Assembly (NCBI GenBank): GCA_035455605.1
Contig: DATIER010000289.1
Coordinates: 1-16,981 of the forward strand
DNA: 16,981 bases
DNA from: AC-32 sp035455605
GTDB taxonomy: Bacteria > Actinomycetota > Thermoleophilia > Gaiellales > Gaiellaceae
Direction of reading: 5' to 3'
Below, piece after piece: positions 1 to 6,145 of this stretch. The position numbers and the translations under genes were made by a program. Each line of letters starts with the position of its first letter. The first letter of the stretch is position 1. The notes beneath the pieces were generated by a model that was given only the letters and a program-made list of their open reading frames with translations, was not told the DNA's origin and searched no databases.

Positions 1-57
1 GCAGACGCCGACGGCGGCGACGGTGTCGTTCACCTTCGCGCACTCGAAGCAGTTCAT
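1..57 (-). CDS. Small Cys-rich protein, DUF2180-like (partial, N-terminus only)
   Basis: Reading the minus strand from an ATG at 57-55 gives 19 codons, MNCFECAKVNDTVAAVGVC, before the window edge. A Shine-Dalgarno sequence (GGAGG on the minus strand, about 66-70) lies some 8-9 nt upstream. The Cys-x2-Cys pair, followed 12 residues later by another Cys after AAVGV, resembles the start of small zinc-ribbon proteins of the DUF2180 type (typically MxCxxC...AVAVC). The function of that family is unknown to me. The gene diverges from the aquaporin gene, with about 240 bp between them. A TANNNT -10-like element (TAGATT, minus strand, 105-110) lies upstream but has no convincing -35. The family assignment is tentative because only 19 residues are visible. 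Confidence 0.55.
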   Translation of the reverse strand, partial: MNCFECAKVNDTVAAVGVC

Positions 58-202
58 GGGATTCGCCTCCTCGAGCCGACACTCCGGACTCATCGTCGAT
101 CGCAAATCTACGATCACTCGCGCCCGCGCCGGTGGCATCCGCATCGGCCCTCACTTCCTCGTGCGGAGAACTACCGAGCCCAGGCAAGCGACCAGGAATT
201 GG

Positions 203-215
203 GACACAAGGTGTC
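203..215. promoter_or_regulatory. Short inverted repeat in the divergent intergenic region, possible operator
   Basis: GACAC-AAG-GTGTC is a perfect 5-bp inverted repeat with a 3-base centre, about 85 bp upstream of the aquaporin start. The 58-298 interval has no convincing ORF. I could not find a good -35/-10 pair for either flanking gene, so a role as an operator is only a possibility. A repeat this short can occur by chance. Confidence 0.2.
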
Positions 216-298
216 GACGTGGCGTCCGTGACTAGTGCAGGATCGTGCTGTCGCCCGTACTCGTACGCCGACACGCCGCTCGAACAAGGAGGCAGGAG

Positions 299-1030
299 AT
301 GAACAACGACAAGGCGAGGACGTACATCGCGGAGCTGCTCGGGACCTTCGTCCTCGTCTTCGGCGGGACGACGGCGATCGTCGCCGCCGGCCGGGCAGGC
401 GCGCCGGTTCTGATCACCGTACCGTTCGCCTTCGGGCTCGCTCTCCTGGCCGGCCTCTACGCCTTCGGCGAAGTCTCCGGCGGCCACTTCAACCCTGCCG
501 TCTCACTGGCGATGTTCCTCGACAAGCGCCTCTCCGGCGCCGACCTGGCCGGCTACTGGATCGCCCAGTTCGTCGGCGGGATCCTGGGCGCTGTCGCGCT
601 GCTGATCGCGACCAGCCAGCACGACGTCGCCACGACCGCGACCAAGCCGGGAGCCGGTGACGGCAGTGCCTTCTGGATCGAGCTCCTGTTCACGACGATC
701 TTCGTGCTCGTCATCCTGCAGGCCAGTCGCAGCGACCGTTTCGGAACGAGCGCTCTGGTCGCCATCCCGCTCGCCCTCAGCGCGATCCACTTCGCCGCGA
801 TCCCGTTCAGCGGATCATCGGTCAACCCCGCCCGAACCTTCGGCCCCGACCTGGTCGGGAACACCTGGACTGGCGTCTGGATCTACTTCATCGCACCGCC
901 GCTCGGCGGAGCGATTGCCTGGGCTATCCACAACTTCGTTCGGAGCGCCGTGCCCGCGCCGCCGGCCGCGGTCGCCGAGGCACTCCGGGAGGCGCCAGCC
1001 GAGACAGGCACAGCGTCCTCATCCGGCTGA
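299..1030 (+). CDS. aqpZ: Aquaporin, AqpZ-type water channel (MIP family)
   Basis: This 243-residue inner-membrane channel has both signature NPA boxes: GGHFNPAVSL with NPA at residues 65-67, and SGSSVNPARTFGP with NPA at 176-178. Six hydrophobic segments surround them. Aligned by eye to E. coli AqpZ, the selectivity filter is Phe45, His164, Ser173 and Arg179. The Phe/His/Arg set is that of orthodox water channels rather than glycerol facilitators; Ser replaces the usual Thr/Cys-type residue. The reading frame is open further upstream, but the ATG at 299 has a strong Shine-Dalgarno sequence (AAGGAGG, 286-292) at 6-nt spacing and fits the family's usual N-terminus. The tail after residue 218 is Ala/Pro/Glu-rich and probably a disordered cytoplasmic extension. 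The gene stands alone, divergent from the DUF2180-like gene and convergent with the collagen-like gene. Confidence 0.95.
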   Translation: MNNDKARTYIAELLGTFVLVFGGTTAIVAAGRAGAPVLITVPFAFGLALLAGLYAFGEVSGGHFNPAVSLAMFLDKRLSGADLAGYWIAQFVGGILGAVALLIATSQHDVATTATKPGAGDGSAFWIELLFTTIFVLVILQASRSDRFGTSALVAIPLALSAIHFAAIPFSGSSVNPARTFGPDLVGNTWTGVWIYFIAPPLGGAIAWAIHNFVRSAVPAPPAAVAEALREAPAETGTASSSG

Positions 1031-1064
1031 ACGACCCGGCCACCAGGCGCTCTCAGCGGGTCGT
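1031..1064 (+). terminator. Possible hairpin directly after the aquaporin stop
   Basis: ACGACCCG (1031-1038) pairs perfectly with CGGGTCGT (1057-1064), an 8-bp stem with an 18-nt loop starting at the base after the stop codon. No T-tract follows, and the loop is long, so this is a weak terminator candidate. A tighter hairpin follows at 1098-1117. Confidence 0.35.
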
Positions 1065-1097
1065 CACTGGAGGGTCTCGCGATCTCGATAGCCGGAT

Positions 1098-1117
1098 GCG
1101 CCTGCCTTACCAGGCGC
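1098..1117. terminator. Compact hairpin between convergent genes, possible bidirectional terminator
   Basis: GCGCCTG (1098-1104) and CAGGCGC (1111-1117) form a perfect 7-bp, GC-rich stem around the 6-nt loop CCTTAC. It lies between the 3' ends of the convergent aquaporin and collagen-like genes. No T-tract is present on either side, which is common for hairpin terminators in GC-rich actinobacteria. The rest of 1031-1197 shows nothing else I can name. Confidence 0.4.
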
Positions 1118-1197
1118 TGACCGCCGGAAGATCGTCGATGCGTGGAGCACCACGCGGTCGAGCGTCTTCGACTGCCGCTCCGCGGAGCCCTCGGTTA

Positions 1198-1959
1198 CTA
1201 CGTGCAGACTCCCGGCGACAGATTGAGCTCCAGCAGGTAGTAGTCGAGCCGCGACGCGTGGACGCGGACCTCCCAGTCCGCCGGCCCCGCAGCTGTCGTG
1301 TAGCACTCGGCGCCCGCTGCGACCTGGACGCCGTTCCGGTAGACGTCCATCAGCGAGCGGATCGAGTCCAGCAGGATCACGTTGCCGCCGAGGTCGACGG
1401 CGGTCAGCTTGAACCAGTCGTCGTTTCCGGCCGGGGCGATCGTGCCGCTCACCCAGCGGAAGCCTCCGCTCTCGAACGACGTCGCGTCGGTCGCTTGCGG
1501 TCGCGTGTCGTTCGGCTCGAGATCGTCCGCCCGGATGCACGCGAGGCCGATGCCGTCGTTGCCGTTACCGCCGGCCGCTCCAGGGTGGCTGCCGTAGTCG
1601 TGGTCGACGACCGCCTCGGTCGTTCCGGGGCCGTCGGGCGACTGACAGGGAAGCCCTTCGAGCTGATTCGGCGACGCGAGCAGACCTGCCGGCCCCTGGC
1701 TGCCTTGCGGGCCGGGCGGCCCCTGCGCGCCCTGCGGCCCGGCCGTCCCGGGAGCTCCTTGCGGGCCGCGAGCCCCGTGCGGAAGCTGGCCGGGCCTGAA
1801 GTCTCTCGCGAGCAGGGATCCGTTGATCACCTGCCTGGTGCCGACACTATTCGCAGGCAGCAGCTTCGTCGCTGCCGCATAGGACGTGCTGCTGAGCGCG
1901 ACGAGCAGGGCGAGGTAGGCAACCGGGTTTCGACCTAGGTGCCGCGTGGCGCGGTGCAT
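1198..1959 (-). CDS. Secreted collagen-like repeat protein with C-terminal PPC-like domain
   Basis: This 253-residue protein has a basic N-terminus and a hydrophobic segment (residues 11-30) ending SYAAA, consistent with a signal peptide. A conserved-looking linker (GTRQVINGSLLARDF, 40-54) follows. About ten uninterrupted Gly-X-Y triplets span residues 62-92, rich in GPQ, GAP and GPP. After a Cys-containing segment, residues 145-248 carry DLEPNDTRPQATDA and SGTIAPAGNDDWFKL, the EPND...DxDWF pattern of bacterial pre-peptidase C-terminal (PPC) beta-sandwich domains. Four Cys (105, 141, 219, 252) could form disulfides outside the cell. The ATG at 1959 is preceded by a purine-rich AAGGGGG stretch. 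The likely role is an extracellular or surface protein; its binding partner is unknown. The N-terminal part resembles a large paralogous group in Thermoleophilia as I recall it. Confidence 0.85.
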   Translation of the reverse strand: MHRATRHLGRNPVAYLALLVALSSTSYAAATKLLPANSVGTRQVINGSLLARDFRPGQLPHGARGPQGAPGTAGPQGAQGPPGPQGSQGPAGLLASPNQLEGLPCQSPDGPGTTEAVVDHDYGSHPGAAGGNGNDGIGLACIRADDLEPNDTRPQATDATSFESGGFRWVSGTIAPAGNDDWFKLTAVDLGGNVILLDSIRSLMDVYRNGVQVAAGAECYTTAAGPADWEVRVHASRLDYYLLELNLSPGVCT

Positions 1960-2058
1960 CGGGAACCCCCTTCCCGGGACGACGTCGCCAGGCCCGGTCC
2001 GGGAGTCGGGGGAGCCGCTGACCCCGCGGCTACCGCCTAGGTCGAGGCGCTTGTGACG

Positions 2059-2086
2059 ATTGTCTCATCTGCAGTGCCCGAGTCAA
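2059..2086 (-). promoter_or_regulatory. Candidate sigma70-type promoter of the collagen-like gene
   Basis: On the minus strand TTGACT (2086-2081, five of six to the -35 consensus) is followed after 16 bp by GACAAT (2064-2059, four of six to the -10 consensus). Transcription would start near 2052, giving a leader of about 90 nt before the ATG at 1959. This is the best-formed promoter I can see in the window. It has not been tested against background frequency. Confidence 0.45.
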
Positions 2087-2121
2087 GAGGGCGTGAGCGG
2101 GTCGAATCGAGCGTCCTGCGA

Positions 2122-2127
2122 TACGCT
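2122..2127 (+). promoter_or_regulatory. Candidate -10 element (TACGCT) upstream of the small helical-protein gene
   Basis: TACGCT fits the actinobacterial TANNNT -10 pattern. It lies about 20 bp upstream of the GGGAGGAG ribosome-binding site at 2148-2155. The same hexamer sits at 6140-6145, upstream of the MoxR operon. No clear -35 hexamer is visible at 16-18 bp. Confidence 0.3.
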
Positions 2128-2147
2128 CGCCGCGCCGTCCCGGCCCC

Positions 2148-2155
2148 GGGAGGAG
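2148..2155 (+). promoter_or_regulatory. Strong Shine-Dalgarno sequence positioned before a GTC codon
   Basis: GGGAGGAG lies exactly 7 nt before the codon GTC at 2163, which opens V-T-S-Q-G-R-P-Y-A-I-F-K-R-A-V in the frame of the 2223-2510 gene. It is 67 nt from the GTG at 2223, too far to serve that start. This placement implies that translation begins, or once began, at 2163. Confidence 0.5.
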
Positions 2156-2222
2156 CGCCACCGTCACCTCGCAGGGCCGTCCCTACGCGATCTTCAAGCG
2201 GGCCGTTCAACGGCGGAACGTC

Positions 2223-2510
2223 GTGGCCGCCCTCGCCGCCGCACGCGACCTGCCGGCGCTCTCGCTGCTCGACGCGCTCGAGCTCACGCTCCTGGTCGCG
2301 CGCAAGGACCCGGCCCGCCATTCGCGGGTCGCGGCCCGGTGGCTGCTGCGGTTCCTGGAGGAGCATCCGGACGCGACCATCGAGGAGGCGGCGCTGGCCG
2401 CGTCCTGCCTCGCGGCGCTTCCGGGCGCGGGGTTCGGCGAGGCGGCGCAGACGCTCAAGGCGCTGTCCGAACGAGCGTCGCGCCGGCGGCGGGAGAACGG
2501 CGTGGCGTGA
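2223..2510 (+). CDS. Small helical protein of unknown function (true start probably 2163)
   Basis: The first in-frame conventional start is GTG 2223, giving 95 residues. The frame is open from 2097, and the segment from 2163 (TSQGRPYAIFKRAVQRRNVVAA) reads like real protein and joins smoothly to ALAAARDLPALSLLDALELTLLVARK. With it the product would be 115 residues. I recall similar short Ala/Leu-rich, all-helical proteins in Thermoleophilia with an N-terminal GxPYxxFxRA motif, a LSLxDALELTLL helix, an Arg-rich ARWLLRFLEE helix and a LAALPG segment. Their function is unknown to me. A strong ribosome-binding site serves position 2163, where the codon is GTC rather than GTG. The gene is followed 75 bp later by the small Cys4 protein. 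Overlapping ORFs on both strands look like shadows because their composition is dominated by Arg and Pro. Confidence 0.7.
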   Translation: MAALAAARDLPALSLLDALELTLLVARKDPARHSRVAARWLLRFLEEHPDATIEEAALAASCLAALPGAGFGEAAQTLKALSERASRRRRENGVA

Positions 2511-2585
2511 GGGGTCGGAAAACCCGCACCCGGGATCCGTCCCGCCGCGGATGCCGCGAACCGGCCGAGCGGCGACGCTTCCGGC

Positions 2586-2744
2586 ATGGATCACACGTCC
2601 GCGATCGGTGTCGTGCTCGCGCTGGCCGTCGGCCAGTGGATGGTGGTCGCCGGGATGGCGAAGCGCGTGCTCGTGTGGCGCCGCTCGGCCCGGCGCTGTC
2701 CCTCGTGCGGCCGCGCGCGCGCCGACTGCCGCTGCGTGAGGTAG
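2586..2744 (+). CDS. Small membrane-anchored Cys4 (zinc-ribbon-like) protein, 52 residues
   Basis: ATG 2586 to TAG 2742-2744 encodes 52 residues. Residues 6-23 (AIGVVLALAVGQWMVVAG) form one hydrophobic segment, followed by a basic stretch KRVLVWRRSARR. The C-terminus is CPSCGRARADCRC, in which Cys38, Cys41, Cys48 and Cys50 could hold one zinc ion. Very short proteins with one membrane segment and a CPxCGR...CxC tail occur in this bacterial class as I recall. No function is known to me. Upstream is a weak purine stretch rather than a strong ribosome-binding site. The gene follows the small helical-protein gene on the same strand by 75 bp, so the two may be cotranscribed. It converges on the GH130 gene with only 9 bp between stop codons. 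Confidence 0.6.
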   Translation: MDHTSAIGVVLALAVGQWMVVAGMAKRVLVWRRSARRCPSCGRARADCRCVR

Positions 2745-2757
2745 CGGCGCGTGCTAC
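2741..2757. terminator. Small inverted repeat carrying both stop codons of convergent genes
   Basis: GTAGC (2741-2745) and GCTAC (2753-2757) are inverted around a 7-nt loop. The left arm contains the TAG of the Cys4 protein and the right arm contains the TAG of the GH130 gene on the other strand. The 5-bp stem is too weak to call a terminator firmly, and the symmetry partly follows from two facing TAG stops. Confidence 0.2.
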
Positions 2758-3695
2758 GCGCCCGCCTGCGCCTCGAAGCTGTGCTCCTTGACGAAGGCGA
2801 CCACCTCGGACAGGCTCCCCTCGGCCATCGCGACGCACGTGTCCGCGGCGCCGTAGTAGAGCCGCAGCTCGTCGCCCTCGACGACGGCCGCGCTCGGGAA
2901 GCACACGTTCGGCACGTCGCCGACCCGCTCGTACTCCTCGGTCGGGCCGAGCAGGTAGTCACGCGTGCGGTAGAGGACCTGCCAGGGCCGGTCGAGGTCG
3001 AGGAGCGCGCCGCCGACGTAGTAGAGGTAGCCGTTGCAGCTGCGCCAGACGCCGTGGTAGAGCAGCAGCCAGCCCTCGTCGGTCTCGATCGGGTGCGGGC
3101 CCGGGCCGACCTTGAGCGCCTGCCAGCCGCGCCGCGGCCCGAAGACGAAGCGGTGCCGCCCCCAGTGCACGAGGTCGGGGCTCTCGGCGTAGAAGATGTC
3201 GCCGAACGCGGTGTGCCCGAGGTCGGAGGGCCGGTGGTAGACCGCGAACGTTCCGCCCACCTTGCGCGGGAAGACGACGCAGTTGCGGTTCGACGGCGGC
3301 AGCGGGTTCTCGCGCTGCGTCCACGTCTCGAAGTCCGTGCTCGTGGCGAGGCCGATCGCCGGCCCCTGCGCAGACTGGTTGCACCAGGTCAGGTAGTACG
3401 TGTCGTCGATGCGCGTCAGCCGCGGGTCGTAGCTGAAGTCGGTCACGACCACGTCGGGGTCGGAGCTCTCCATCTGCAGGGGTTCCGGGTCGAGCTCCCA
3501 GGCGAGGCCGTCGGCGCTGAAGCCGACGTGCAGCGTGGCGGCGAAGCTGATCTCGTCGACGCGGAAGACGCCGGCGTAGTCGCCGCCGTCGCGCTTCACG
3601 ATCGCGGAGTTGTGGATGCTGTTGGCGCGCGGAACGGCCGCGGCGGTGACGACGGGGTTGCCGGGGTAGCGGCGGAGGACGGTCTCGTTGGCCAC
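2754..3695 (-). CDS. GH130 family beta-1,4-mannoside phosphorylase
   Basis: This 313-residue cytoplasmic enzyme belongs to the inverting GH130 phosphorylases, which cleave beta-mannosides with phosphate to give alpha-mannose 1-phosphate. Visible hallmarks are FSYDPRLTRIDDTYYLTW, where Asp90 of the DPR motif is the expected proton donor; LKVGPGPHPI (194-203); GWLLLYHGV (208-216); and FPSAAVVEGDELRLYYGAADT near the C-terminus. It resembles Thermotoga TM1225-like and mannooligosaccharide phosphorylases more than GH43/GH32 hydrolases. Substrate (mannobiose, mannosyl-glucose or another mannoside) cannot be fixed by eye. No signal peptide is seen. I start at GTG 3695. The frame is open to a GTG at 3779, but that extension runs antisense through the conserved N-terminus of the divergent GH94 gene and adds no GH130-like sequence. 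A minus-strand TAAGGT (3709-3704) just upstream could be a -10 giving a leaderless message. Confidence 0.88.
   Translation of the reverse strand: MANETVLRRYPGNPVVTAAAVPRANSIHNSAIVKRDGGDYAGVFRVDEISFAATLHVGFSADGLAWELDPEPLQMESSDPDVVVTDFSYDPRLTRIDDTYYLTWCNQSAQGPAIGLATSTDFETWTQRENPLPPSNRNCVVFPRKVGGTFAVYHRPSDLGHTAFGDIFYAESPDLVHWGRHRFVFGPRRGWQALKVGPGPHPIETDEGWLLLYHGVWRSCNGYLYYVGGALLDLDRPWQVLYRTRDYLLGPTEEYERVGDVPNVCFPSAAVVEGDELRLYYGAADTCVAMAEGSLSEVVAFVKEHSFEAQAGA
3674..3679 (+). promoter_or_regulatory. Shine-Dalgarno sequence that fixes the TTG start of the GH94 gene
   Basis: GGAGGA ends 8 nt before the TTG at 3688. An in-frame TAG at 3667-3669 closes the frame upstream, and there is no ATG, GTG or TTG between 3691 and the conserved RYGHFDD segment. 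TTG 3688 is therefore the only conventional start. The site lies inside the coding sequence of the divergent GH130 gene. Confidence 0.65.
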
Positions 3696-6126
3696 GACCC
3701 CATACCTTAAGCCGGTCGCGAACCGGTACGGCCACTTCGACGACGAGGCTCGCGAGTACGTCGTCACGCGGCCGGACACGCCGCTCCCGTGGCTGAACTA
3801 CGTCGGGCAGGACGACCTCTTCGGCCTGGTCACGAACACAGGCGGTGGCTACACCTTCTGGCGCGACGCGAAGCTGCGCCGGCTGACGCGGTACCGCTAC
3901 AACGACGCGCCGTACGACTCGGTCGGCCGCTACCTCTACGTGCGCGACGGCGCCGACGTCTGGTGCCCGGGCTGGAAGCCGGTGAAGGCACCGCTCGACC
4001 GGTTCGAGTGCCGCCACGGCCTCGGCTACACGCGGATCGTCGGCGCCCGGGGCGGCGTCGAGGTCGAGCTGCTCGTCTTCGTGCCGCCGGGCGAGGCGGC
4101 CGAGCTGTGGCAGACGACGGTGCGCAACCTCGGCACCGAGCCGCGCGAGCTCCGGCTCTTCTCGTTCGTCGAGTTCTGCCTCTACGAGGCGCTCGACGAC
4201 CTGACGAACTTCCAGCGCACGTACTCGATCGGCGAGGTCGAGGTCGACGGCGCCGCGATCTTCCACACGACCGGGCTGCGCGAGCGGCGCGACCACTGCA
4301 CGCTCTTCGGCTGCACGCACGACATCGCCGGCTTCGACACCTCGCGCGACGCCTTCGTGGGCGTCCACAACGGCCTGCACGAGGCGTCGGTGCCGTTTGC
4401 GGGCGCGGCCCAGGGCAGCGTCGCGCACGGCTGGAACCCGATCGGCTCGCACCAGCTCGACCTGCGGCTCGCTCCCGGCGCCGAGGAGCGTTTCGCGTTC
4501 GTCCTCGCCTACCTCGAGGAGCCGGGCGCGCGCGAGCGCGGGCTCGCGCTGCTCGAGCGCTACCGCGACCCGGCCGCGGTCGACGACGCCTTCGAGTCGC
4601 TGGACGCGTCGTGGCGCGAGCTGCTCTCCTCGCTGCAGGTCGAGTGCCCCGACCCCGTCGCGAGCCGGATGGTGAGCACGTGGAACCCGTACCAGTGCAT
4701 GGCGACGTTCAACCTCTCGCGCTCGGCGAGCTTCTACGAGTCGGGGATCGGGCGCGGGATGGGCTTCCGCGACTCGAACCAGGACCTGCTCGGCTTCGTC
4801 CACCTCGTGCCGGAGCGGGCGCGGCAACGGCTGCTCGACCTCGCCGCGACGCAGCGCGCCGACGGGAGCTGCTTCCACCAGTACCAGCCGCTGACGGGCG
4901 AGGGCAACGCCGACATCGGCAGCGGCTTCGACGACGACCCGCTCTGGCTCGTGCTCTCGACGTGCGCGTACGTCAAGGAGAGCGGCGACGTCGGCGTCCT
5001 CGACGAGCCCGTCGGCTACGGCGACACGCCCGGGAGCGGCGAGACCCTCCTCCACCATCTCGAGACGAGCATCGGCTTCACGCTGGCCAACCGCGGCGAG
5101 CACGGGCTGCCGCTGATCGGGCACGCCGACTGGAACGACTGCCTGAACCTGAACAGCTTCTCGACCGACCCCGACGAGTCGTTCCAGACGGCCGGCGACA
5201 TCGCCGGCTCGCGGGCCGAGTCGGTGATGATCGCCGGCCTCTTCCTCTCCGCGTGCGCCGAGCTCTCGGCGCTCTATCGGCACCTCGGGCGCACAATCGA
5301 TGCGGAGCGGATCGACCTCGCGCGCGCGGAGATGCTGGCCGCCGTCGAGGAGCACGCGTGGGACGGCGAGTGGTACCTGCGCGCGTTCGACGCGGCCGGA
5401 CGGCCGGTCGGCTCGCACGCCTCCGAGGAGGGGCGCATCTTCCTCGAGAGCCAGGCGTGGTGCGTCCTGGGCGGCGCCGGACGCGAGAACGGCCGCGCGC
5501 GCCGCGCGCTCGAGAGCGTGCACGAGCACCTCTTCACCGAGGACGGCGCGCTCCTGCTCCAGCCTGCCTACACCCGTTACGACCCCGCGCTCGGCGAGAT
5601 CTCGAGCTACCCGCCCGGGTACAAGGAGAACGCCGGCGTCTTCTCCCACGCCAGCGCGTGGACGATCCCGGCGTGGGCGCTGCTCGGCGAGGGCGAGCGG
5701 GCGCTCGACTCCTATCTCGCGATCTGCCCCGCGACGCACGAGAACCGGATCGAGACCTACCGCAGCGAGCCGTACGTCTTCGCGCAGATGATCGCGGGTC
5801 GCGACGCGGCCACGCCCGGCGAGGCGAAGAACTCGTGGCTGACCGGAACGGCGGCGTGGGCGCTCGTCGGGTTCACGCAGGGCATCCTCGGCGTCCGGCC
5901 CGACTACGACGGGCTGCGCATCGACCCGTGCATCCCCCGCTCGTGGCCGGGCTTCCGCGTCACGAGGCGCTTCCGCGGGACGGTCTACGAGCTCGCGATC
6001 GAGAACCCGAACGGCGTCTGCAGCGGGGTTCGCTCGCTGCGCGTCGATGGGCGCGAGCTCGACGGCAACCTCGTTCCGCCTGCGACCGGCGCCGGCCCGG
6101 TGCGCGTCGAGGTCACGCTCGGCTGA
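3688..6126 (+). CDS. GH94 cellobiose phosphorylase
   Basis: This 812-residue protein has the usual full length of cellobiose phosphorylases, which convert cellobiose and phosphate to alpha-glucose 1-phosphate and glucose in the cytoplasm. The N-terminal beta-sandwich contains RYGHFDDEAREYVVTRPDTP (13-32), FGLVTNTGGGY (45-55) and RRLTRYRYN (64-72). The (alpha/alpha)6 barrel contains TWNPYQCMATFNLSRSAS (331-348), GIGRGMGFRDSNQDLLGF (353-370), FHQYQPLT (396-403), NADIGSGFDDDPLW (407-420) and HADWNDCLNLN (479-489), which holds the expected catalytic Asp. VFSHASAW (651-658) and the C-terminal SWLTGTAAW region complete the active site. These blocks match the cellobiose branch of GH94 better than chitobiose or cyclic glucan enzymes. 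The start is TTG 3688, overlapping the GH130 gene by 8 bp. No signal peptide is seen. Confidence 0.93.
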   Translation: MATTPYLKPVANRYGHFDDEAREYVVTRPDTPLPWLNYVGQDDLFGLVTNTGGGYTFWRDAKLRRLTRYRYNDAPYDSVGRYLYVRDGADVWCPGWKPVKAPLDRFECRHGLGYTRIVGARGGVEVELLVFVPPGEAAELWQTTVRNLGTEPRELRLFSFVEFCLYEALDDLTNFQRTYSIGEVEVDGAAIFHTTGLRERRDHCTLFGCTHDIAGFDTSRDAFVGVHNGLHEASVPFAGAAQGSVAHGWNPIGSHQLDLRLAPGAEERFAFVLAYLEEPGARERGLALLERYRDPAAVDDAFESLDASWRELLSSLQVECPDPVASRMVSTWNPYQCMATFNLSRSASFYESGIGRGMGFRDSNQDLLGFVHLVPERARQRLLDLAATQRADGSCFHQYQPLTGEGNADIGSGFDDDPLWLVLSTCAYVKESGDVGVLDEPVGYGDTPGSGETLLHHLETSIGFTLANRGEHGLPLIGHADWNDCLNLNSFSTDPDESFQTAGDIAGSRAESVMIAGLFLSACAELSALYRHLGRTIDAERIDLARAEMLAAVEEHAWDGEWYLRAFDAAGRPVGSHASEEGRIFLESQAWCVLGGAGRENGRARRALESVHEHLFTEDGALLLQPAYTRYDPALGEISSYPPGYKENAGVFSHASAWTIPAWALLGEGERALDSYLAICPATHENRIETYRSEPYVFAQMIAGRDAATPGEAKNSWLTGTAAWALVGFTQGILGVRPDYDGLRIDPCIPRSWPGFRVTRRFRGTVYELAIENPNGVCSGVRSLRVDGRELDGNLVPPATGAGPVRVEVTLG
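3703..3709. promoter_or_regulatory. Symmetric TANNNT element at the divergent GH130/GH94 start overlap
   Basis: TACCTTA reads as a TANNNT -10 motif on the plus strand (TACCTT, 3703-3708) and on the minus strand (TAAGGT, 3709-3704). It is a notably AT-rich spot in this GC-rich region. On the minus strand it sits 8 bp before GTG 3695, the right place for a leaderless GH130 message. On the plus strand the start point would fall inside GH94, downstream of TTG 3688, so it may not serve that gene. Confidence 0.3.
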
Positions 6127-6139
6127 CGCGAAGCTGGGC

Positions 6140-6145
6140 TACGCT
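6140..6145 (+). promoter_or_regulatory. Candidate -10 element (TACGCT) for the MoxR operon
   Basis: TACGCT lies 14 bp after the GH94 stop codon and about 20 bp before CTG 6164, or about 95 bp before TTG 6239. It repeats the hexamer found at 2122-2127. No convincing -35 is present, so the operon could also depend on readthrough from GH94. Confidence 0.3.

Noticed and set aside
1693..1800. GC-rich short-period repetition read as a DNA repeat or CRISPR-like array
   Set aside because: The 9-base periodicity is simply the coding of Gly-X-Y triplets; there are no spacers or conserved direct repeats.
2037..2791. Several overlapping ORFs on both strands (2037-2594 minus; 2053-2739 and 2060-2791 plus)
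   Set aside because: All are Arg/Pro-rich without structure-like periodicity; the 2163/2223-2510 and 2586-2744 frames read as real helical and Cys4 proteins.
3696..3779. Upstream GTG 3779 as the start of the GH130 gene
   Set aside because: The extra 28 residues lie antisense to the conserved GH94 N-terminus and show no GH130-like sequence; GTG 3695 fits the family start.
2959..5739. 926-codon open frame on the minus strand across GH130 and GH94
   Set aside because: It is Arg/Glu/Val-rich, low-complexity shadow sequence antisense to a clear GH94 gene. Long antisense frames are expected at this GC content.
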